14,288 nt of DNA from the NCBI GenBank assembly GCA_034437715.1, contig DAOTTR010000303.1, positions 1 through 14,288 of the forward strand, in the 5' to 3' direction. Positions 14,215 to 14,288 of the stretch are shown here, in pieces (position 1 is the first letter of the stretch; each line of letters opens with the position of its first letter). The translations under genes and the position numbers were made by a program. The DNA comes from JAHBVH01 sp034437715. GTDB taxonomy: Bacteria; Chloroflexota; Anaerolineae; Caldilineales; Caldilineaceae. The notes beneath the pieces were generated by a model. It saw only the letters and a program-made list of their open reading frames with translations, had not been told where the DNA came from and searched no databases.

Positions 14215-14288
14215 TTAGGGAAGTTAAGAGCCGAATTGAGTTTAGTTTTACGTCTAGGTACGTCACGGATACGCCGAGTATAGGTAGG

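Overview
The window reads as chromosomal DNA of a mid-GC bacterium. The gene styles point to Chloroflexota: a GH95 fucosidase, a heparinase II/III-like protein, a 'APCNVC'-type sugar dehydrogenase with a Pro/Thr linker, oligopeptidase B, and palindromic GTAGGGGCGG-type intergenic repeats. This placement is inference from gene repertoire and repeat style; there is no rRNA or marker gene in the window.

Left part (1-7171, all minus strand). A tightly packed, probably co-transcribed run reads right to left: heparinase II/III-like protein, APH-fold kinase, GH95 alpha-L-fucosidase, RimJ/RimL-type N-acetyltransferase, creatininase-family amidohydrolase, and a metallo-beta-lactamase-fold protein cut by the left edge. 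Spacing is short (28 and 85 nt), or the genes overlap (4-nt ATGA between fucosidase and acetyltransferase, 7 nt between creatininase and MBL protein). None of the two carbohydrate enzymes has a visible signal peptide, so the set looks like intracellular processing of imported, fucose-containing or uronate-containing oligosaccharides, with a kinase that may phosphorylate a released sugar. The roles of the acetyltransferase, creatininase and MBL proteins are unknown.

Middle part (7172-11114, minus strand). A convincing oligopeptidase B (catalytic Ser/Asp/His and both P1-arginine glutamates in place) is preceded by a 275-nt gap. That gap carries two inverted copies of a 19-21 bp palindromic operator (GTCACGTT-N3-AACGTGAC), 104 bp apart; the promoter-proximal copy sits between plausible -35 and -10 hexamers. 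A 13-bp inverted repeat brackets the peptidase gene. Further right is a phosphoglucomutase/phosphomannomutase.

Right part (11115-14288). A 590-nt divergent intergenic region separates the mutase from a plus-strand chrA chromate-transporter gene. It holds a 132-bp MITE-like palindromic element (22-bp terminal inverted repeats, nested GC-rich hairpins) and candidate promoters. A convergent minus-strand gene then encodes a glucose/sorbosone-dehydrogenase-like beta-propeller with a Pro/Thr/Ser-rich N-terminus. Its signal peptide appears to lie just upstream in another reading frame, which suggests a frameshift. No tRNA, rRNA, CRISPR array or complete insertion sequence was seen.
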